A stretch of 5,737 bases of DNA from Methanosarcinales archaeon (GTDB lineage: Archaea; Halobacteriota; Methanosarcinia; Methanosarcinales; Methanocomedenaceae), in contig JAGLRT010000043.1 of assembly GCA_023136155.1 (NCBI GenBank), positions 1 to 5,737 of the forward strand. Direction: 5' to 3'. The notes below the pieces were generated by a model. The model searched no databases. It was given only the letters and a program-made list of their open reading frames with translations, and had not been told where the DNA came from. Numbering within the stretch: position 1 is the first letter of the stretch; each line of letters opens with the position of its first letter. Shown one piece after another: positions 1-3,245 of the stretch. The position numbers and the translations under genes are program-made.

Positions 1-173
1 AACCCGTTCCCGAGTTATCATAGAGGATACTATTGTGTTGAGAATATTAAGAAATGTATATTATTATATTGCACATAATATTATATTATTCAGTTCTGAT
101 GATGAGATTAATATATGAACAACTTGTATTTGAACCAATAATCCATAATGAGAGATTATACAAGGTAAAATTG

Positions 174-197
174 ACATGTGATATTTAATCATCATGT
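174..197. repeat. Small imperfect inverted repeat
   Basis: ACATG-TGAT (174-182) and ATCA-T-CATGT (188-197) pair over 9 bp with a single bulged T at 192 and a 5-base ATTTA loop. Because it is AT-rich and lies in noncoding DNA, chance is possible. It could be an operator-like site or a minor RNA hairpin; no neighbour suggests which. Confidence 0.35.
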
Positions 198-241
198 ATC
201 AAATTTCAAAGGCAAGGTCAAACGTTGCGCCGGCACACCCA

Positions 242-260
242 ACCGCAGCAGAGCTGCGGT
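242..260. repeat. GC-rich hairpin, REP-like
   Basis: ACCGCAGC (242-249) and GCTGCGGT (253-260) form a perfect 8-bp stem around a 3-base AGA loop. It stands out as a GC-rich block (roughly 223-260) in an AT-rich spacer. ACAC (235-238) could pair with GTGT (259-262) if a few bases bulge, so the element may be a decayed longer palindrome. No T-rich tract follows on either strand, so it does not look like a terminator. Compact GC-rich palindromes between genes are typical of REP-type repeats, but a second copy is not present in this window, so the repeat status is an inference. Confidence 0.5.
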
Positions 261-300
261 GTATAACGAATGAGATAAACAAATGCGTTTATACTTTCCT

Positions 301-349
301 ATAAGTAAATAAGCCAGAAGTACAGGAACCCTCCCCTTTCCCGTACTCC
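301..349 (-). terminator. Probable transcription terminator of the transporter gene
   Basis: In minus-strand RNA, bases 349-338 (GGAGUACGGGAA) pair with 328-317 (UUCCUGUACUUC) over 12 bp around a 9-base purine-rich loop. Two of the pairs are G-U, so the stem is continuous only in minus-strand RNA; plus-strand RNA would have two A-C mismatches at the same places. It begins 27 bases after the transporter stop codon and is followed by a moderately U-rich stretch (316-301). Orientation, position and the strand-specific pairing point to 3'-end formation or RNA protection for the transporter mRNA. Archaeal terminators mainly need U-tracts, and the one here is weak, so a 3'-UTR stabilising hairpin is the alternative. 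Confidence 0.55.
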
Positions 350-376
350 AGATCCAAATTACCTGCCTATTTACCG

Positions 377-2302
377 TTAACTCTTAGGTTCAGGAATCAC
401 CAGCAATATGCTCATCTGCTCTAACACACTGACCACCTCGGCGTGAGCAGTGAAAAACTCCTTCTTCATAGCCTCTATAGATTCCACCCGCGGCTCAGCT
501 GCCATCCATATCTCATCAGCATTGCTGCCACGGCTAATTGAAACACAGGATAACATATCAGCATGCGTAAGCCTGTACACTGAATCCGGACCAGTGGGCG
601 AGACCCAGGCAGGATAAGTGGTTTTCAATTTTGCAACTATTTCTATCCAGTCAAGTTTTTCAAAAGCCCTGAGATGAAGGTGCATATGACTGCGCTCGCC
701 AGTCACTTTTTCATCAATCTTCCCAAGGAAGCCTGTATATTCCGGATCCGATTCATCAACCTGTTTTTCATCCTTTTGTGCCAGTTTTTCGGCTTCTTCC
801 TTGAAAAATGGTGCCAGGTTAACTTCACTTGATGGTTTGGTCAGCAATGATACTCCAAAGAAAGTAACTGCGCTCAATGACAACCCCACGACCACCCCGT
901 GATTCATTAGAATCGGACTGAGGCTCTCCAGATACGGAGGGCTCATTGGTTGTGTATTTGCCAGGTCGTACACAATAAGTGCGATCTGTGAGACCGCTCC
1001 TATGATCATCCCTGCAAAGGCGCCTTCTTTGGTAGCACGCTTCCAGTACAATCCTCCCATGAGTGGGAAAAAGTACGATGCACTCGCGATAAATGTGGCA
1101 ATATGGATAGCATCAATAATACTGTGGATAAAGAATGAAGCTACCGTTGCTGAAAATATAATTATGAGCACGCTTACCCGGTTTACAACCAGCATCTGTT
1201 TCATTGTAGCATCAGGTTTTATGAACCTCTGGTATATATCACGGGAAAGACAGGAAGCCCCTGAAGTTGCAAAAGTATCCGCACATGACATTGCCGCTGC
1301 TGCAAGTCCTATTGCACTCAGTGCTATCACAAAGGGTGAAAAATTTTCAACTATGAATCTCAAAAGAGCAGGTTCAGCCTCAGCCATTCCCATCGGGAAA
1401 CCCATCTGTGCAATCTCGGGATATATAGCATTTAAGCCGATTGCAATAACCGCACATGCTGCAAATACAACCAATATCAGCATAGAACCAAGCACCATAC
1501 CAAATTGTGCAGATCTCTTGTCCCGGGCAGCCCAGACTCTCTGCCACGGGTCCTGCTCTGTCATCCAGCCAGGAATAATGGCGATAATGAATATCAGCAC
1601 CATAGGAATCCCTATGGAAATAGGATTCCACCATGAAGAATCAACATTACCGAACAATTCTGAAACAGTAATAGCAGGTACATCAACCGCACCTGATGTT
1701 GCAGCACCTACCGCCAAAGCGGCCATTGCAATGGTAAATATAGCCAGGAACGTGAACTGTATAACATCGGTCCAGACCACTGCCGAGAGTCCGCCCAGTG
1801 TCACATATACCGATACTGCAAGTGCAACAATAAGCGCTGCATACAATGGGTTTAGACCATAGAATACCTCAAGCACAAGAGCCAGTCCTTTGATATCTGC
1901 CACTGCGAACAATATCATTACGATTGCAATAATTATTCCCAAAGGAGCCCGCATGGCACTGCTGTATCTCTGCTCAAGGAGTTCCGGCTGAGTTATGGAA
2001 GGCAGGTTCTTTATCCTTCCAACCAAAAGTGCTATGATAAGTAGTGCCAGAATGTTCGGAGCCACAAATCCCCATATCGACCCCATCCCAAGAAGCATAT
2101 AAAAACCTATGACTGCAAGTATCCCGCCTGCTGTAAGCCAAGAAGCAGCTGCTGAAAAACCAATCGCTTTTGGACCGATCTCTCTTCCTGCAAGCCAGAA
2201 ATCAGTGACTGACTTCTGCTTTTTGGTAAAATACCATCCGATACTTGCAAGCCCTAATAGATAAATTGCAAGTAAAATTAAAAATATCTGATAGCCATCC
2301 AT
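377..2302 (-). CDS. Sodium:solute symporter (SSS) family transporter with C-terminal cytosolic tail
   Basis: An inner (cytoplasmic) membrane secondary transporter of about 641 residues, expected to import an organic solute using a cation gradient. The SSS signature GGLSAVVWTDVIQ lies at residues 170-182, the N-terminal WLAGREIGP motif at 36-44, and about 13 hydrophobic segments span residues 5-487. Aligned by eye to E. coli PutP, the Na2-site positions are A53, L56, A336, S339 and C340. PutP D55 is W55 here and PutP T341 is C340, so it is not a canonical proline permease and ion coupling may differ. Residues 488-641 form a hydrophilic tail not needed for the SSS fold, with an acidic/lysine-rich linker and a more globular end. 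The ATG at 2302 is preferred because GGGTG sits 6 bases upstream; the GTG at 2311, giving 644 residues, lies within that ribosome site and lacks its own. Substrate is unknown: amino acid, carboxylate or osmolyte are all possible. It is transcribed away from the AIM24 gene and appears monocistronic. Confidence 0.9.
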   Translation of the reverse strand: MDGYQIFLILLAIYLLGLASIGWYFTKKQKSVTDFWLAGREIGPKAIGFSAAASWLTAGGILAVIGFYMLLGMGSIWGFVAPNILALLIIALLVGRIKNLPSITQPELLEQRYSSAMRAPLGIIIAIVMILFAVADIKGLALVLEVFYGLNPLYAALIVALAVSVYVTLGGLSAVVWTDVIQFTFLAIFTIAMAALAVGAATSGAVDVPAITVSELFGNVDSSWWNPISIGIPMVLIFIIAIIPGWMTEQDPWQRVWAARDKRSAQFGMVLGSMLILVVFAACAVIAIGLNAIYPEIAQMGFPMGMAEAEPALLRFIVENFSPFVIALSAIGLAAAAMSCADTFATSGASCLSRDIYQRFIKPDATMKQMLVVNRVSVLIIIFSATVASFFIHSIIDAIHIATFIASASYFFPLMGGLYWKRATKEGAFAGMIIGAVSQIALIVYDLANTQPMSPPYLESLSPILMNHGVVVGLSLSAVTFFGVSLLTKPSSEVNLAPFFKEEAEKLAQKDEKQVDESDPEYTGFLGKIDEKVTGERSHMHLHLRAFEKLDWIEIVAKLKTTYPAWVSPTGPDSVYRLTHADMLSCVSISRGSNADEIWMAAEPRVESIEAMKKEFFTAHAEVVSVLEQMSILLVIPEPKS

Positions 2303-2308
2303 AAATAA

Positions 2309-2313
2309 CACCC
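2309..2313 (-). promoter_or_regulatory. Ribosome-binding site of the transporter gene (decides the start)
   Basis: On the minus strand GGGTG is followed by TTATTT and then ATG at 2302. GGTG matches the right half of the canonical GGAGGTGATC complement of the 16S rRNA 3' end, at a 6-base spacing. An upstream in-frame GTG (2311-2309) is part of this site and has no Shine-Dalgarno of its own, which favours the ATG start. Confidence 0.55.
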
Positions 2314-2335
2314 GAATTTTGTTGAATTCAAAGTA

Positions 2336-2358
2336 GTATACATATGTTATAAGTACTT
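2336..2358. promoter_or_regulatory. Shared AT-rich core of a divergent promoter region
   Basis: The 83-bp spacer between the divergent start codons has room for two core promoters only if they overlap or abut. Plus-strand TATACATATG (2337-2346) lies about 50-58 bases before the AIM24 ATG. Minus-strand CTTATAA (2353-2347) lies about 45-51 bases before the transporter ATG. Both resemble archaeal TATA boxes and would put transcription starts roughly 25 bases downstream. Three small perfect palindromes overlap here: GTATAC (2336-2341), ACATATGT (2340-2347) and AAGTACTT (2351-2358). AT-rich spacers easily mimic TATA boxes, so the exact elements are tentative. Confidence 0.35.
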
Positions 2359-2382
2359 ACCTTGACTTTGTTAAATTAAAAC

Positions 2383-2387
2383 GGAGG
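2383..2387 (+). promoter_or_regulatory. Strong Shine-Dalgarno of the AIM24-family gene
   Basis: GGAGG lies 7 bases before the ATG at 2395, an ideal spacing. It fixes the start of the AIM24-family protein and suggests efficient translation from a leadered mRNA. Confidence 0.85.
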
Positions 2388-2394
2388 ATAATAA

Positions 2395-3087
2395 ATGTCA
2401 CGATACTCAATAGACGAGTTTATTGACTCAACAGGACAACGTGACCTTGGAGAAGGTACATTCGAACTGGAACGGGACCGGATGCTTGAGATCAATCTCG
2501 ATGGGAAAGTCTGGTCAAAGATGGGGTCGATGGTTGCATACCTGGGAGATATAAAATTCACCCGTGAAGGTGTACTTGAGCATGGAATCGGCAAAATGCT
2601 GAAAAAAGCCGTCACCGGGGAAGGAGTAAGCCTGACAAAAGCAGAAGGTTCAGGTAAATTGTACCTGGCAGACGATGGTAAGAAGATATCTATCATCAAT
2701 CTGGAGAACCAGTCCATATTTGTCAATGGCAATGACCTGCTTGCATTTGAGGAGTCGATCAATTGGGATATAAAAATGCTGAAAAAAGTTGCCGGTTTAA
2801 TGGCTGGCGGGCTTTTCAGTGTAAAACTTGAAGGAACAGGCATGGTTGCAATAACCACTCACTACGATCCACTGACACTCAGTGTAACTCCTGAAAATCC
2901 AGTGTTTACCGACCCCAATGCCACAGTAGCATGGTCAGGTAACCTTCTGCCAGACCTGAAAACCGATGTTTCATTGAAGACATTTGTAGGACGTAGCAGC
3001 GGAGAGTCTTTGCAGATGGCCTTCAAAGGAGAGGGTTTTGTGGTCATCCAGCCATATGAAGAAGTAATTTATCAGGCGACAACATAA
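2395..3087 (+). CDS. AIM24 family protein (DUF124-type)
   Basis: A 230-residue protein with no signal peptide or membrane segment. I recognise the family from its body: LDGKVWSKMGSMVAYLGDIKFTR-like text at about residues 35-57, the IFVNGNDLLAFE block at about 109-120, the MVAITTHYDPL segment at about 151-161 and the DPNATVAWSGNL block at about 173-184. Length and conservation fit the full AIM24 domain, a beta-rich fold. The name comes from yeast Aim24, a mitochondrial inner-membrane protein linked to cristae organisation; the role of prokaryotic members is not established, so no function is claimed. Two segments beginning KMLKK at residues 67 and 127 resemble each other, reflecting internal pseudo-symmetry. 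The ATG start is fixed by GGAGG 7 bases upstream. The gene is co-directional with clpB, but the 141-bp structured spacer makes a shared operon unlikely. No obvious terminator follows the stop. Confidence 0.88.
   Translation: MSRYSIDEFIDSTGQRDLGEGTFELERDRMLEINLDGKVWSKMGSMVAYLGDIKFTREGVLEHGIGKMLKKAVTGEGVSLTKAEGSGKLYLADDGKKISIINLENQSIFVNGNDLLAFEESINWDIKMLKKVAGLMAGGLFSVKLEGTGMVAITTHYDPLTLSVTPENPVFTDPNATVAWSGNLLPDLKTDVSLKTFVGRSSGESLQMAFKGEGFVVIQPYEEVIYQATT
2593..2788 (+). repeat. 16-bp direct DNA repeat inside the AIM24 gene
   Basis: The 16 bases AAAATGCTGAAAAAAG occur at 2593-2608 and again at 2773-2788, exactly 180 bp (60 codons) apart and in the same frame, encoding KMLKK both times. The surrounding protein segments also look alike (each KMLKK is followed by a small/hydrophobic stretch, then a run of the type S-x-x-K-x-E-G-x-G). 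This marks the two pseudo-repeats of the fold. Confidence 0.7.
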
Positions 3088-3117
3088 GGAAAAAAACCCG
3101 GATTCTTCTGCCAACAT

Positions 3118-3173
3118 TTCCAGAAAGTGGATACCCCCTTTTCCAGAATATAGAAATCATAACAGTCCAGACT
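3118..3173. promoter_or_regulatory. Three regularly spaced TCCAGA sites upstream of clpB
   Basis: TCCAGA occurs at 3119-3124, 3142-3147 and 3166-3171, with start-to-start distances of 23 and 24 bp. Each copy is the centre of a short inverted repeat: TTC-CA-GAA (3118-3125 and 3141-3148) and AGTC-CA-GACT (3164-3173). The first two copies share the 9-mer TTTCCAGAA (3117-3125, 3140-3148). The second abuts a TATA-like element. The layout suggests repeated binding sites for a dimeric regulator on one side of the DNA, but no regulator is encoded in the window and the function is inferred. Confidence 0.45.
3146..3153 (+). promoter_or_regulatory. Candidate TATA box of clpB
   Basis: GAATATAG resembles an archaeal TATA box and would place the transcription start near 3175, leaving a leader of about 50 bases that includes the whole inverted repeat before and around the start codon. 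An alternative element CTTATTAA (3185-3192) would start transcription near 3213-3215 and exclude the upstream arm. The sequence alone does not decide between them. Confidence 0.3.
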
Positions 3174-3190
3174 ATCTGTGGTAACTTATT

Positions 3191-3245
3191 AATCTATCAA
3201 ATTACAATTAAGAAGTGAGTGATCACTCATGCGATTTGATAGATT
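3191..3245. repeat. 12-bp perfect inverted repeat flanking the clpB start codon
   Basis: AATCTATCAAAT (3191-3202) is the exact reverse complement of ATTTGATAGATT (3234-3245); a G-U pair (3203/3233) would extend the stem in RNA. The downstream arm is coding (codons 2-6 of clpB, conserved R-x-D-R pattern), while the upstream arm is noncoding. The arms are 43 bp apart centre to centre. In RNA the stem would close a loop containing the ribosome-binding region and the ATG; in DNA it could be a pair of protein sites. Confidence 0.6.
3216..3229. promoter_or_regulatory. 14-bp perfect palindrome over the clpB ribosome site and start codon
   Basis: TGAGTGATCACTCA is perfectly self-complementary and ends on the A of the ATG (3229). 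It contains GTGATC (3219-3224), which matches the 16S complement GGAGGTGATC and is the only Shine-Dalgarno-like sequence for clpB, 4 bases from the start. In RNA it can fold as a 5-bp stem with a GAUC loop, partly hiding the ribosome site. In DNA it is a good operator shape. Either role is inferred. Confidence 0.55.

Larger units (their letters stand above)
1..376. other. Intergenic region without a supportable gene
   Basis: No reading frame here has a plausible start, ribosome site and length. The first 120 bases are very AT-rich, with a 9-bp direct repeat TATTATATT at 62-70 and 79-87 and the palindrome ATAATATTAT at 75-84. From about 220 the composition becomes more GC-rich and three separate stem-loops follow (174-197, 242-260, 317-349), described in their own entries. 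The only open frame touching the left edge (2-118, plus) gives 38 unrecognised residues before a TGA; it could be the tail of a neighbouring gene but nothing supports this. The region most likely separates the transporter from a gene to the left of the window. Confidence 0.7.

Noticed and set aside
61..90. AT-rich direct repeats as an origin or CRISPR-like array
   Set aside because: There are only two 9-bp copies in low-complexity AT sequence, with no regular spacers and no associated genes.
2..118. Open frame from the left edge (38 codons, plus strand) that might be the 3' end of a neighbouring gene
   Set aside because: The translation is short, very rich in I/Y/N as expected of AT-rich noncoding DNA, and matches nothing I recognise.
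1002..1862. Long open frame on the plus strand opposite the transporter gene (286 codons)
   Set aside because: It lies wholly antisense to a clearly coding SSS gene, its translation resembles no family, and it has no ribosome site. It is a by-product of the transporter's codon pattern.
2363..2380. TTGACT followed by AT-rich bases as a bacterial -35/-10 promoter for the AIM24 gene
   Set aside because: No -10-like hexamer occurs at 16-18 bp spacing; the downstream AT-rich bases lie too close.
3088..3145. Terminator after the AIM24 gene
   Set aside because: Only a weak 5-bp TTCTG/CAGAA stem (3106-3110/3121-3125) and a four-T run (3139-3142) are present, too little to call.
3185..3192. CTTATTAA as the clpB TATA box
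   Set aside because: Possible, but it would give a leader of only about 15 bases and leave the upstream inverted-repeat arm untranscribed. It is kept only as an alternative to the element at 3146-3153.
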